From Mycocentrospora acerina (Eukaryota; Ascomycota; Dothideomycetes; Pleosporales): a stretch of DNA of 64,000 nucleotides. Location: the NCBI GenBank assembly GCA_022701365.1, contig JAKUHH010000284.1:310001-374000 (forward strand), in the 5' to 3' direction. The position numbers and the translations under genes are program-made. Position 1 is the first letter of the stretch, and each line of letters begins with the position of its first letter. Positions 47,151-58,368 of the stretch are shown here, one piece after another. Below the pieces are notes generated by a model. That model was not told the origin of the DNA. It searched no databases and saw only the letters and a program-made list of their open reading frames with translations.

Positions 47151-47895
47151 TGGCGGTTAGGGTGTTTGAACAATCTGGTAGAGGGTTTGAAGAGTGAGTC
47201 GAGCTTGTCGCAAAAGTATTTTGGGGGAGTCGAGCTTATCGATAAGACGCGACGTCACATGAGAGAGAGAGCTCCACCTCTTGGGGCCTTTTCGTTCTGG
47301 GACGTTTACTTTCTGGGACTTTTACTTTCCAAGAACTTTACTTTCTTGGACTTTTATTCTCCAAGACCTTTACACTTTCTCGATAACCATCACTTTCTAC
47401 ATGACCTTTATTTTGCAAGACATTCAATCTATAGGACCTCTACATTCTTAGAATCTTCACATGGAAGCTTAGCAAGTTCTTCGTAGTACATGGGAGCAAA
47501 AAGAATAAGAAAAAAAGTGGCCAGTGGATGCAGGACGCCAAACTTGATTAAAATTCAACCCACCCACTATATACCAGAGTCAATCGCAGCTCTCCGAAAC
47601 CATCCACATCTAGGGATTACAACTCTTCCAGTAATGACTGCCAATGGAAAGCAATAACACAAATGGTATGTCGAAAAGTAACAAGAACTCGCTCCGCCCA
47701 TGCTCGCTAGAAATGTCGGCAATACCTTGCTCCTAAACGCCTGCCGCATCATGTCATGCGCGCGCATATTTTCCAACGGAATTTTATAACGTTAACGCAA
47801 ACGCACGCGTAAAGAGGAAACAACAGGATAAGTAGGTGTGAAATGATAGGAGGTCAATTAAGCGGTGTATCAAAAACACTCCGATCGTCGATCGT
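47151..47895. other. RPC53 upstream region and VAC8 3' flank
   Basis: No gene. It contains the 16-bp tandem repeat listed separately. Confidence 0.55.
47295..47461. repeat. Degenerate 16-18 bp tandem repeat
   Basis: About ten head-to-tail units based on TTCTGGGACTTTTACT. The first four (starting 47295, 47311, 47327, 47343) are exactly 16 bp with 1-4 changes each; later units grow to 18 bp and drift. It lies 145-310 bp upstream of the RPC53 ATG. Confidence 0.8.
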
Positions 47896-49862
47896 CTACC
47901 CTTCGACAAGAGTCTTGGAACTCTTGCCCATAAGCTCGAGGCACCGGCGGGCGAGAGTGACCACCTCACCTTCGCCATCTTCGTTGTCTTCGTCGTCAGA
48001 CTCAATGTTGCGCTCGGCAATCTCGGTGACCATGTGAACGATTTCGGTTGAGGTTGAGATGCGCTCCATAAGCTGAGCGTCTTCGGACTCGAGAAGTTGG
48101 AGGAGAGTCCAGATGGCGATGTGCTGGAAGGTTGGATCCCCACTGGCCAAGAAGCGGCGGAGGTAGCCGTGGATACCGCCTGAAGGTTCGGTCCAATTCT
48201 GAAGGAATATGGTATAATCACCCACTGTAAATGTCAGCTGGGTTAAATCGAATTAGTGTTTTGGAACTACTCACCCTTGGATGACAGGTTACCCAGGGCA
48301 GCGGCACTGTTTCCTTGAACCTCGATGCTGTCAGACTCGGTGAGGGGAATGAGGACGTCGAAAACGCCGAGATTAAGAAGGTGGGGTTTCAGCTCCTCGC
48401 TCAGAGCAAGGACGGCAATGGCTGCAGTCATTTCAGACTGCACTGGAAGTCGCACGTTGAGCACCAGCTGCTTGCACTTTTGCACAGCACCGGCGTCGAG
48501 GACCAACTGCTTGTTCTTGTCCGAGCTGGCTGCAAGGTTACGGAGAGTCGAGATGGCATGGCACTGAATCTCGTCGTTGTCAGTGGAGCCGAGAAGATCC
48601 ACCAAAGGTCGAAGGAAGCCAGCCTCGATGATTGGGGACTCGTTTGCTGGGTGGATGGAGATGTTTCGTATGCATGCGACAGCGGAGAGGATAAGTGGGA
48701 GGTAAGATGACTGCAAGAGGCGGAGAAGGGACGAGAGGCCGCGGGCGCGGACAATCTCGAGCTGGTATCGTTCGTCTGATGCAAGGTTTCGCAGAGCGAG
48801 GGCGGCCTGGCACTGCACCTTGGGTGAGGACGACTCCATGAGGTGAACCAATGATCCGACCAAGCGGCTCTCTGTCTGTGCCAGCTTGGCGCGGTTGCTC
48901 GCGTCGACGGCAATGTTGCTGAGGGCGGTTGTGCAGTAGTACTGCACGTCGACGTCGGCAGAGCTGAGCAGCTGGACGAGGACGGGAATGGCGCCGGCGT
49001 TGACGAGCTGTTGGCGGTTGTCGTCTAGAGGTGGTCAGTGCCGGCAGAAGGGTTGTTGTGCGGTGCTTGGGCTTACCTGAATGCGTCATGTTGAGCAGGG
49101 CTCCGGTCGCGTTCCTCTGCACGCGCATGTCTTTTGACTTTGCCAGGCGAGTGAGGGGCTGCAGGGCACCGGACCGGGCAATCTTGGCCTTGTTGTCCTC
49201 GTGTGTAGCCAGGTTCGTTATGCATCCGACGGCGTTGCACTGCACCTCGACGTTGGGCGAGTTCATCTGCTTGATCAGCGGGGCAAGTCCGCCCAGGGCG
49301 ACGATGGCGACCTTGTTCTCGGCTGGCATGGGGTTAGTCGGGGTTCTGTGCATGGACGCAGGCAGTGGGCACGTACTGTTGACGGCCAAGTTGCCGAGGG
49401 CGGCGCTGGCAGCGCGCTGCACCTCAATGTCTGGGTTCTGCAGGAGGAACAGGATGGGCTCGAGCGTGTCGCGGTCGACCTCTCGAACATCTGTGGGCAG
49501 CATCATTAGACGGCGTCGGCATGTGATTTACCACGGCTGCATACCTCGCTCCGTGATCTCGGCAAAGGTCAAGCTCGCCGACCTCTGCAAGTCAATGTTT
49601 TCCGAGTACACGAGGGTGCTCAAAGCGCGGAGGGGCTCGCCCGAGAAGAAGTCGGTTTCGGCTCGCTAGGCGGGAGTTAGCAGGCGTGGTGGGCATAGCA
49701 GGCGGCGGCAGCAGCAGCAGCAGGTGGACGTGCATTCTCGAGGAAGCCCAGCAGGTCGGCAACAGCCTCGCGCTCGCTGTCGGCCAGCACGGGGTCGTAG
49801 ATGCTGTCCTTGGAGCGCCCGGCGCCGCAGCAGCAGCAGAAGATGTTGGCGAGCAGGCCCAT
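47896..49862 (-). CDS. VAC8: Vacuolar armadillo-repeat protein Vac8
   Basis: Six exons: 49734-49862, 49545-49665, 49377-49490, 49077-49322, 48275-49024 and 47896-48224 (1689 nt, 562 aa). The N-terminus [13 protein letters not shown] has Gly2 for myristoylation and Cys9-12 for palmitoylation. Then come [15 protein letters not shown] and about eleven ARM repeats, with family landmarks [51 protein letters not shown] and [13 protein letters not shown]. Vac8 anchors partners such as Nvj1, Atg13 and Vac17 on the vacuole membrane. Intron 1 either uses a GC donor (AAT|GCACGT, giving ENRAETDFF as in relatives) or a GT donor 4 nt downstream with a later acceptor (ENAPETDFF). Conservation favours the GC donor. 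Confidence 0.93.
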
Positions 49863-51680
49863 GACGAACGGCGGTCAAGGGTCGGGGACCTGGCGGCCAG
49901 TCTCACGGCAGACGGACTCGGGGAGCTGCAGCTGGCGGACGAGGCGGGCAGCTGGGAGGCAGTCGAGGTCGGGCCCGGGAGCGCGAGCAGTGGGCGGCGA
50001 GGCGGGGATGCAGAGGCTGGGACGAGGCGAGGATGCAGAGGCTGGAGGTGATGGAGGTGTTGACGGGCGCTCGTCACCCAGGCGGCGGGTCGACGTTGGG
50101 ATCGCAGCACAATCTTGCTTGGCTGGAGCTAGCGGCTGCGAGCGACAGCCTCACATGTGAGCTGGCAGCCTCCCGCTGACTGGCCCAAGTGTCGGTGCAG
50201 ATCGAGGTGACGCTCGTGAAGCGCCTAGTTTGTTCTTGTCCTTGTTCGTCTTCTTGTTGATGTTGACGTCGATGTTGGTGTTGTTCTTCTTCTGCTTCGT
50301 ATTCCGCTTTGTCTTGTTCACCAATGCCACTCCAGCCTCCTGCACCTGCTCCTGCTCTGCTGCCGCGCCCGCTCCTGCGCCCATCTGCGCTTGCACGTGC
50401 ATCCTTGCCTGGACACGCACCTGTGCCAGCATTGTGCGAGGGTGTGCAGCAGCCAGGCGTGTGTGTGTGTGCCCTCTGCTCGCTACTCACTATTCGCTAC
50501 TAGCTACTCACTGCTCATCACTCATCATTCACTGCCCACCACGCATCACTCATCGCCCATCACTCACTGCCAGTCTGCCGTGCTCTTGCTGACTCTGCCT
50601 CTGCCCCAGTGGAGCCGAGCCTCGCCTCGTCCCGAGTCGGCCCTGCATGAACTGCACCTCACTCGCTCGCTCGGGACCCCACGCTTACACACTGCCGTGT
50701 GTCTCGCGTTTGAAGAGTTGGCCCAGCACCCAAGCCTGGATACGGGCACGCGTGCACTCGTCGACGCTGCCCATTCGGTTGCTGACATGGCCAACATTGG
50801 TACCATCCAACACCGGCACTGGCACCACCATCACTAACAACGTCCATTCCTGACATGACCATTGCTGCTTAATAACATGTATTACTCACATGACCAACAT
50901 TAATGCCATCTATTACTGAAACCACCATCGACACCACCATCAATACCACCTATTACTGACACCACCAACACTAAATACCATCCATTCCTGAACCCACCAA
51001 CATTAATACCATCTCTTACTGACACCACCAACACCAATGCCATCCACCCCCGACACCGCCAACATTAATACCATCCCCACCAACACTAGAATCTGGCCAA
51101 GCACGGCGCCAGAAAAACTAACCCACGGCGCCGCGCCATTCCCAGCACACAGTACACAGTACGTAACTCCCGCGGCTTACCCTGCGACCGCCTCCCATAG
51201 GCGGCGCAAGAGGCTGATCGCTCGTGAACCAATCCCTCCCTGCCTGTAGTCGTAGTGCCATGCTCCCCGCTCTGCCGGCCTTCGCCTCGACGTGGGGTCC
51301 AAGCAAACATGCACAAAATCACGGCCCTTGCAACAGCCCTTTACAAAGCCTTCACAAGCCCACCCCTTGTGCAGCCCTCTGACGTCCTCTTGCTGCCCCC
51401 CCACAACCCTTCTCTGCTCCCTCTCCACTCCGCCACTCCCTCGCGACAAGCATTCGCTGCCCGGCATCGCTGCCATTTTGCATTCCCGCTAGTCTAGCAG
51501 AAACAAGCATCCCGCTGCCTGGACATCATTCCATTACCTTTTGCCCTCCGGCTATTGCCTGCCCTTGCCTGCCCTGCCCTTGCCCGTCGCGCAACCTTCA
51601 CCCCACCGCGCGCCTGTTAAATACCCGCCTGGTCCCCGACCCTTCTTGACTGAGGTTTGCACCCACTGTAAATCGTTTAA
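49863..51680. other. Divergent intergenic region VAC8-kinase
   Basis: 1.8 kb without a supported gene. The left part is GC-rich with TGTTGATGTTGA-like runs (about 50250-50290), followed by ACTCATC-type short repeats (about 50480-50575), then the minisatellite. It must hold both promoters. Confidence 0.55.
50789..51085. repeat. ~31-bp minisatellite
   Basis: About nine imperfect units of 29-40 bp with the pattern ACCAACATTAATACCATCYA then TTACTGACACC. The clearest are from 50909 to 51080. Interruptions are mostly by CACCAC triplets. It has no spacer/repeat alternation, so it is not a CRISPR. Confidence 0.8.
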
Positions 51681-53576
51681 ATGGCCTCGAATGCGCCATC
51701 CTCACACAACTTCCAGAAGCTCACTCTCGACACCTCGGCCACCCACAGGCCCGTTGCCTCGACCTTTGCCTCGTTTCCACGACAAGACTCTGTGCAGCGC
51801 GCCCACGACCTCTCACGCCATGGCTCAGACTTCACCGATGCCGAACTGCTAAACTGTCCCAACACCGGCACATCCCGCCAGTCCGCCCGGCATGCTGTAA
51901 ACTCCCTCTTTGGCTCCTACGTAGGCCGCCCGCTCGCCCCAGGCAGCAGCGGCAGCGAAGAGGAAGACATCGAGGCGCGCTTCAAGCAGCGCACCACCTC
52001 CATCAGCTTCGACACCCAGGTCAGGCTCGACAATGGCGCCCGTCTCGCCCTCGAAGGCCCCATACCCAAGTCGGCGTCGCGACAGGTACAGCCGCAGCCG
52101 CACAGTGAGCGCTCCAGTTACTCGGACCACTCCGAGTATCTGGAGATGCCCTACAACCAGCGCAGGAACATGCAGCATCGCGTCGGCCAGCCGAGGTACC
52201 CGCTCCTGCAGACCACCGTCGACGACCTCGCAAACGACCCAGAGTACAACGACCAAGTCGCCTCGCTGACCTCGGACGCCACTGCCTCGCCGCTCGAGGA
52301 AGCACGCACCCCACCTGAGACGTTAGCAGAGTACATGCTCTCTCCGCTGACCTCGGCCACTTCGCCTATTGAGTTTCCGGGCTTCCCGTCGCGCACCCGT
52401 GGGCCACCAAGGACCAAGAGCTTTCGATCCGAGGTGGGCGAGGATGGCAGTTTACGGAGAAGCAGTCGACGCAACTCGATTCGTTCTGGGCGCTCGCTTT
52501 CGTCCATGTCTCCCGCAGCCTCGTTTCTTGCGCGGTACAGGACCTCGGAAGCCTCGATCAAACCTAGTGAGCCAGATGACGAAGGCCAGGGTATTGGCTA
52601 CGAGGGCGAGTACATTATAGGAAAGCAGATAGGCTACGGTGGTTTCAGTGTCGTGAAAGAGGTTACTAGCATAGAGAATGGAAAGCCGGTAGTCAACGCT
52701 GTCAAGATTGTGCGCAAACTGCAGCATCAAAAGTCGGAGTTTGAGAACGAACAAATCCAGACGCAGTTTGACCACGAAGTGGAGATTTGGCGATTCCTGC
52801 GTCACCCATATATTCTGCCTCTGCTGCGAGTCTACACTACTGACTTTGCTACCTTTTGCATCACCAAACTGAACAAAGGCGGAACCCTCTTTGACCTGGT
52901 CCGCGACACCCGCCGCAAGAAGCAGCCAGGCCTACCACGGCACCTCGCAAAACGCTACACCTACCAACTAGCCTCTGCCATGCGCTACCTCCACAACGAC
53001 GTGCAAGTCGTGCACCGCGACATCAAGCTTGAAAACTGCCTCGTCGACATGACCATCCCCGCCGCCGCCCAAGAAGGCGGCGACGTTCTCCTCTGCGACT
53101 TTGGCATGGCCGACTACGTCGTAAGCGACCAGCGCGACGGACCGGAACCCCACTCCTTGTGTGCAAACCAGAACATTGGCCCCGCAGACACTAGCACCTC
53201 GGTCGCAGGCAGTCTGCAGTACGCCGCGCCCGAGCTCTTCGACGCGCCCGGGCCCGTCTTCTCCACCGCAGCAGACATGTGGGCCTTTGGCGTGTGCGTG
53301 TACGCCCTCCTTACCGCAACGCTGCCGTTCAACGAGGGCCTAGACGTCAAGACGACGACGAAAATCCTCAAAGGCGAGTGGGATGAAGACGCTGTGAGGG
53401 GCGCAGAGGCAGTCAAAGACGGGGGTGTCGAAGACGCTCTGAAGCTCGTGAGGGGGTGTCTGGACATGGACGTCGAGACAAGGTGGACGGTACATGATGT
53501 CCTGGAATGCGACTGGTTGCGCGACTGCGATCAGCTGTATGAACATGTTGCTAGGCCTTGGCTTGGGGGGTCGTAA
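51681..53576 (+). CDS. Ser/Thr protein kinase with long disordered N-terminus
   Basis: Single exon, 631 aa. Residues 1-305 are Ser/Pro/Arg-rich, with RRSSRRNSIRS-type sites likely phosphorylated by basophilic kinases. The kinase domain (about 311-620) has the Gly loop IGYGGFSVV (317-325), Lys342 in VNAVKIV, a Glu-bearing helix C, HRDIKLEN (445-452), DFGMADY (473-479), and AAPELF for the APE motif. All catalytic residues are present, so it should be active. The overall look is CAMK-like, similar to fungal kinases around YPL150W, but I would not name an orthologue. The long spacer on its 5' side suggests complex regulation. Confidence 0.88.
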   Translation: MASNAPSSHNFQKLTLDTSATHRPVASTFASFPRQDSVQRAHDLSRHGSDFTDAELLNCPNTGTSRQSARHAVNSLFGSYVGRPLAPGSSGSEEEDIEARFKQRTTSISFDTQVRLDNGARLALEGPIPKSASRQVQPQPHSERSSYSDHSEYLEMPYNQRRNMQHRVGQPRYPLLQTTVDDLANDPEYNDQVASLTSDATASPLEEARTPPETLAEYMLSPLTSATSPIEFPGFPSRTRGPPRTKSFRSEVGEDGSLRRSSRRNSIRSGRSLSSMSPAASFLARYRTSEASIKPSEPDDEGQGIGYEGEYIIGKQIGYGGFSVVKEVTSIENGKPVVNAVKIVRKLQHQKSEFENEQIQTQFDHEVEIWRFLRHPYILPLLRVYTTDFATFCITKLNKGGTLFDLVRDTRRKKQPGLPRHLAKRYTYQLASAMRYLHNDVQVVHRDIKLENCLVDMTIPAAAQEGGDVLLCDFGMADYVVSDQRDGPEPHSLCANQNIGPADTSTSVAGSLQYAAPELFDAPGPVFSTAADMWAFGVCVYALLTATLPFNEGLDVKTTTKILKGEWDEDAVRGAEAVKDGGVEDALKLVRGCLDMDVETRWTVHDVLECDWLRDCDQLYEHVARPWLGGS

Positions 53577-54580
53577 ACAAGACTTCTTCTACCCATTCAT
53601 TGACCTTGGTTATGGTCGGTCGGTTGGTTGGTGTCTATGGGGAGTTTATTTGCTTTCGATCTGGATACCCGGTTTTTTTCTTCTCTTCTCCTTCTTCTCC
53701 TTTTTACTCTCTCCCTCTCCCTCTCTCCTCCTCTCTCTCTCTCTCCCTCTCTCTCACCATCTCTCCATCTCATCCCATCCTAACTCACCTCATCTCATCT
53801 CTTCTCGTCTTGTTTCGTTACTGTCTTATCCTATCTCGCGGTGCGATACCCTATCTCTCCTTTTTGTTTTTTCTCCGTCTTTCCACTCAATTAAATCACA
53901 AGGAAGGGCTCTTGGGACTTTTGGTCCGCGTTTCGGGGCAAATGGCGTTGGCGTTGGCATTGAAATTCGCATTCACATTCACATTCACAATGCGCATGTG
54001 TATTTACCAACAAAAAAAAAGATTGTTTTTTTTTATTGCGTCGAGAGCGTTTGTTCAGCGGAGGGGGGTTTGCTTTGCTTTTGCTTTGCTTTGATTTGCT
54101 TTTGTTTTTTTGCTGGCTGGCCTGGTTACATGTACATACATGCATGCATACATGCGTATGTATTTGTCTGTCCGTCAGTCTGTACGTCTGTACGTCTCTA
54201 CATAATGGCGGAGCAGAAGAAACTTGGCCCGACTACATGTTACATGTTACATGAATATATATATATATACACATAAAATAAAAATGAGAACAAATGTTAA
54301 TATTTAGTGTTGATTGTAGTTTGTTACAAAATATTTTCAAATCAGAATGAGATTGAGGATTTTGTTTGGAAAAAAAAAACCTCCCCTATTACAGTGATTG
54401 ATTGATTGATTGATTGATTGCTTGTAATTTGAACCTCTATTTTCCATGTTTCCCATGATTTCTTTCAATACAAATATCGTATCGAATTCTATCGTGTCCT
54501 ATCGTATCGTGTCGTATCGTGTCTTATTACATTACACCATCGCATAGCATAGCATGTCCTTGTCCTACCTGCTTACCTAC
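53577..54580. other. Repeat-rich intergenic region between convergent genes
   Basis: CT-rich tract (about 53698-53760), TTTGC repeats (54075-54105), CATACATG/TGTACGTC repeats (54130-54200), (TGAT)n (54394-54420) and TCGTATCGTG repeats (about 54476-54526). No gene. Confidence 0.6.
54394..54420. repeat. (TGAT)n microsatellite
   Basis: Six or seven perfect tetramers. Confidence 0.85.
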
Positions 54581-56267
54581 CTACAACTCATCCCTCGCAT
54601 CCCGATCAATACTTTTCCCCTTGAATCCATCCCCCTCCCTTGCAATCCTCCTTAGCCTAAACACCTTTGCAGCATGCTTCCCCACTTCTGCCTTCAACAC
54701 GCCACCCGCCTCCACAACGCCGACCTTCTTGCCAAACAGCCTTGGGTCTTCGTCCCGTAGGCCCTGCGCATACGGAATCTCCGTGGCATTGTACCAGTTT
54801 TCCTTTGTCAGGATGGATGCGCGCTCTGCGTCGGTTGGGGCGGCGAGTAGCGCCTCGGCGGTGGCGTCGGACATGCGGTTTGCCCATAGGTCGTGGACCG
54901 CCCAGCTGTATTTGACGTGGGGCGCGGAGCCGCCGGGCCCAAAGGGGATGAAGAGTTCGGCGAGAGAGACGGACAGCTCGGCGGGGGCGCCGCCTGCATT
55001 AAGTAGGATAACGGCAAAGTCAGAGTTGGCGAGGTAGCCGGCCCAGACTTGTGTCTCGCCCACACCCCACTCGTCTTTGGTGACATTGAGAGTGTCGCGA
55101 CGTACACGCGTGACGGAGCGGCCGTGTGGGTCCTGGCTGAGGGCGATGATGGCGGGGTTGTTGATGATGGTGAGGGCGCTGGCGGGCATGTCGCGGAGGT
55201 CGTTGCCGAGGAAGAGGGGGGACTTGAGGGCCGCCCATAGCGCAAAGTGGGCTTTGTATTCTTCGTCTGTCATACCACCTTGTCCGACCTCCAGCATGTC
55301 GAGGTCACTCCAACCACCGGGGATACTGCGGTCGGCAAAAGGTGCGACCTTGTTGAGGATGAAGAGCACCGAGCAGTGTGTGCCGGGCGCGATGCAGGAT
55401 GGGTCGCCGGGTGCATTAGTGTTGCAGCCGCAGAGGTCGTCGGGCCGTGTGAAGGAGTCGTATATGTCACCAGTTATGCGCCAGGAGTTACTGATGGACA
55501 TGCCCCACTGGGAGGGGGTGGTTAGCTACCAGAAGCTGATATAGGTGAAGTGTTGTATGCGTACTGTGTGGACTTGGTCCTCGCCCCAATTGCACAAGTT
55601 GAGCAGGATGTTGCGTCCTGTTGCTCTGAGCGCGTCGGACATGACTTTGAATCGATCAAAGGAGATCTTCGGTGTGCCGATGCGGCCCATGTGGTAGCAG
55701 CTGTCGTATTTGAGCATATCGACTCCCCACTCAGCGAAGCTGTTCGCATCGTCGACTTCGTGGTCGAGCGATCCATCTGTTTGACATTTGTCAGTTTATC
55801 CACACTCCACATCAGTCTCGAGTACACATACCGAACCTCGCACAAGTCATCTCGCCAGCGCTGCTGTACATGCCGTACTTCAGACCTTGGCCGTGAAGAT
55901 GGTCCGAAATAGCTTTGAAGCCGTTGGGAAACTTGCTAAGCTCAGGCTGAAGCTTGCCGTTCTTATCTCTGCCGTTGACGTCCTGCCAGCAGTCGTCCAG
56001 CACGACGTGGTCGTAGCCCAAATCTCGCAGGCCCAAGCTCAAGATCTGCTTAGAGGTAGTGAACAAGAGGTCTTCTGAGACATCGCAGCCAAACGCGTTC
56101 CAATTGTTCTTTAATGTTCAATCCAAGATCAGCAGGCTATCTTTATTCATTCGGTTGGATAGACATACCCAGCCCATTGGAGGTGTTATGGCCAGGCCAT
56201 TGTTAATAGCAGCGGCTCCGCCCAGAAGAGTCGTCGCGAGGACGATGCTGCTGCGATGAGGTGCCAT
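54581..56267 (-). CDS. GH27 alpha-galactosidase, C-terminus RDEL
   Basis: Four exons: 56169-56267, 55832-56108, 55565-55776 and 54581-55507 (1515 nt, 504 aa). A signal peptide (ATTLLGGAAA) precedes LAITPPMGWNNWNAFGCD, the GH27 opening. GYDHVVLDDCWQ, GLKYGMYSSAGEMTC, DMLKYDSCY (nucleophile D150), LLNLCNWGEDQV and GGWSDLDMLEVG (acid/base among D264/D266) follow. The enzyme removes terminal alpha-galactose from melibiose, raffinose-type sugars or galactomannan. After the usual beta-sandwich end (KVFRLRR) there is a charged extension ending DARDEL, an H/KDEL-like ER-retrieval tetrapeptide. The gene is next to a Zn2Cys6 regulator and a maltose-permease-like transporter. Confidence 0.93.
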
Positions 56268-56551
56268 CTCCAAGGTCTTGAAGAAGCGCTGGATGTGTAA
56301 AGGGCGTAAGGTTTTCTGGCGGATACTGGTGCAGCAAATGCGGACTTATATTCTGACGATCATTTCTGTGGACCACAACAATCATCCGATGTTCGTGCAG
56401 CGGCCAAAACATTCTCCACACGGCGCGTGAAATCATTGTGTTGTTTTCCGCCGCTAGGTGCTTGGTGGGGGTCCTCCCACAAGGAGGAGTGCGGGGGTCC
56501 TATCCTTGGCAGGCTACATTCTCATACGACTTACAAAGACATGACTCTTGC

Positions 56552-58368
56552 TCAAGCATAGACTCCCGACGAACAAGACCTCGGCGATTGCTTTGAAAGT
56601 GCTAGGAGAGCCTCATAGTCGGGGTCATTGTCTCGAGGCTCGAGCTCCATGTGCGGTGCAAACTGAACGAGGAAACGAAGTAGCCAGCGGTCCAGGACAA
56701 AACTTGTTTCCTTGCTCCTCAAGCAGGTTTGATGGAATGCCCTCAAGCGACTCATAGCACTGTCCACACTCGACCAGTACGGCCGTAAATGTAGGAGTAC
56801 TTGGAAATTTCGCTCGAGGCGAGATTTTGATATTCGAATCTGTTCCACATTGCCAGAGAAAAGCAAGGTGTGAATCTGAACAGTCGATGCAATCACCAAA
56901 ATGTGTGCGACTGCTGAATAGACAACTTCACTCCCAGGAGTGGCGTGGGACCGGTAGACAAATTCGCAAAGTTTGGCAGCGTGGTGCTTGCATTCCTCGG
57001 CATAAGTTCCAGAAGATGTGGTAGCTTCTGCCCCTAGGAATTGGTAGTGAAGGAGTTGACCGTAGTGGTAGTAACCAAGGTATACAGCCGCGAACATTCG
57101 TCCAAGACCACGAGACGCAAACCACTGGAAATTCTCTGGAGTATCTCTCATGCGAGGAGGCAAGCTTTCCAGCCAACCGTTTAGTTCATCAGATAGAATT
57201 CGCACTTCCATCTCCACAGTGGCACCTTCCAAGTGCTCTGATACACATCTATTGTTGAAGACGATAACCTTGGACAAAATCCGGTTGAGCTTGATCATCT
57301 CCGCCATTAGGGGAGAGGCGGACTCAACGGGTACAGGAGGTTGGTCATCAAAGCTCGATGAGAAATTGGGACTCATCATAGAGAAGGGAATCTCATCAAT
57401 GGGAAGAGGTACGGGACAGACCATGGGCATGATCCTTGGCAACCCGACTGCGGTGGATGACCACACATCTACCATACACAGTGTCCACCATACTTTGCAG
57501 TGACAGTTAGTGACCAGTTTAGGGGCTGATGAGTTGGAGACATTTCGGGATTGATTAAATCGAGACGAACTTACTTCTGATGTTAAGCTCTCGTTCTAGG
57601 GAGCTGTTGACAGGCTGAGTAGGTAGGTCGAGCGACAAACACATGCGGCCAGCCAAGCCGTAGTAAAGATTCTCGACGTCTGTGTCGCCATTCGCAGATG
57701 CATACGCTGCTAATAGTATACACGTCTGGATGGTCTCGGGCGAAATGTTTCGGATTTGAAGAAGATTCTCACTTTCCGCTCGAAAGCCCTCCCCCCTCTC
57801 TCTCGGATCAACACCAGTGTAGACCTCGTTTACTGAAAATCTGTGTAGCGATGAACAAAAAGACCTCATTCGCTGAGATGGTGGTGGTCTTACCTAGCCG
57901 AAAGGGCAAAGATAGCCAAAAGGACGATCTTTGGAACTCTATTATTTGCAACATTGTCCAAGAACGACGTACGGTGGTATATAGAGTGGTACTGGTCATG
58001 TATGTAGTCAAAGTACAGATTCACCAGCTCCAGTCTTAGGGGCATTGGCGGCAGATGATTATGAGGCTGGTTATGCAGTGGCGCAGACTGCTGTCGCTGA
58101 TATGACAGGTCTTGATGGGCCACTGCGATCTCCTGAAGCTTCTCCTGTCGCTGAGCGTAGTACCCCCCCTCAGGCGGCTGTTGAACGCAACGCAGCCCGC
58201 GCGACAGGCAATGCTCACATGCCGTCACATGCTGCCCTGCCGGGTAGATGCATTTGCGTCGTCGTGCCCTTGGACCTGGTCAGCCAGCGGTGGTCATCGG
58301 CCCAAGGAAACTCGGGCGATGTGGGGATTGCATTACCGACAACTACTGCATGCTGATGGTTTGCGCAT
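56552..58368 (-). CDS. Zn2Cys6 transcription factor with fungal_trans domain
   Basis: Four exons: 58337-58368, 57894-58268, 57575-57840 and 56552-57492 (1614 nt, 537 aa). The 32-nt first exon encodes MRKPSACSSCR. Its splice to ARRRKC completes the binuclear zinc cluster: C7, C10, C17, C28, C31 and C38 (spacing 2-6-10-2-6). The fungal_trans region starts near residue 85 (LVNLYFDYIHDQYHSIYHRTSFL) and includes GLAGRMCLSLDLP, IWWTLCMVDVWSS and GLPRIMPMV. It should be a nuclear regulator. Its neighbours are the alpha-galactosidase downstream on the same strand and a divergent sugar transporter, so it is the natural candidate to control them. A model that misses exon 1 would lose half of the zinc cluster. 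Confidence 0.9.

Noticed and set aside
50789..51085. CRISPR-like array
   Set aside because: Units are contiguous and imperfect with no unique spacers, and the organism is a eukaryote; it is a minisatellite.
53558..54276. Long plus-strand frames after the kinase gene
   Set aside because: They are translations of CT-rich and TTTGC-rich simple repeats.
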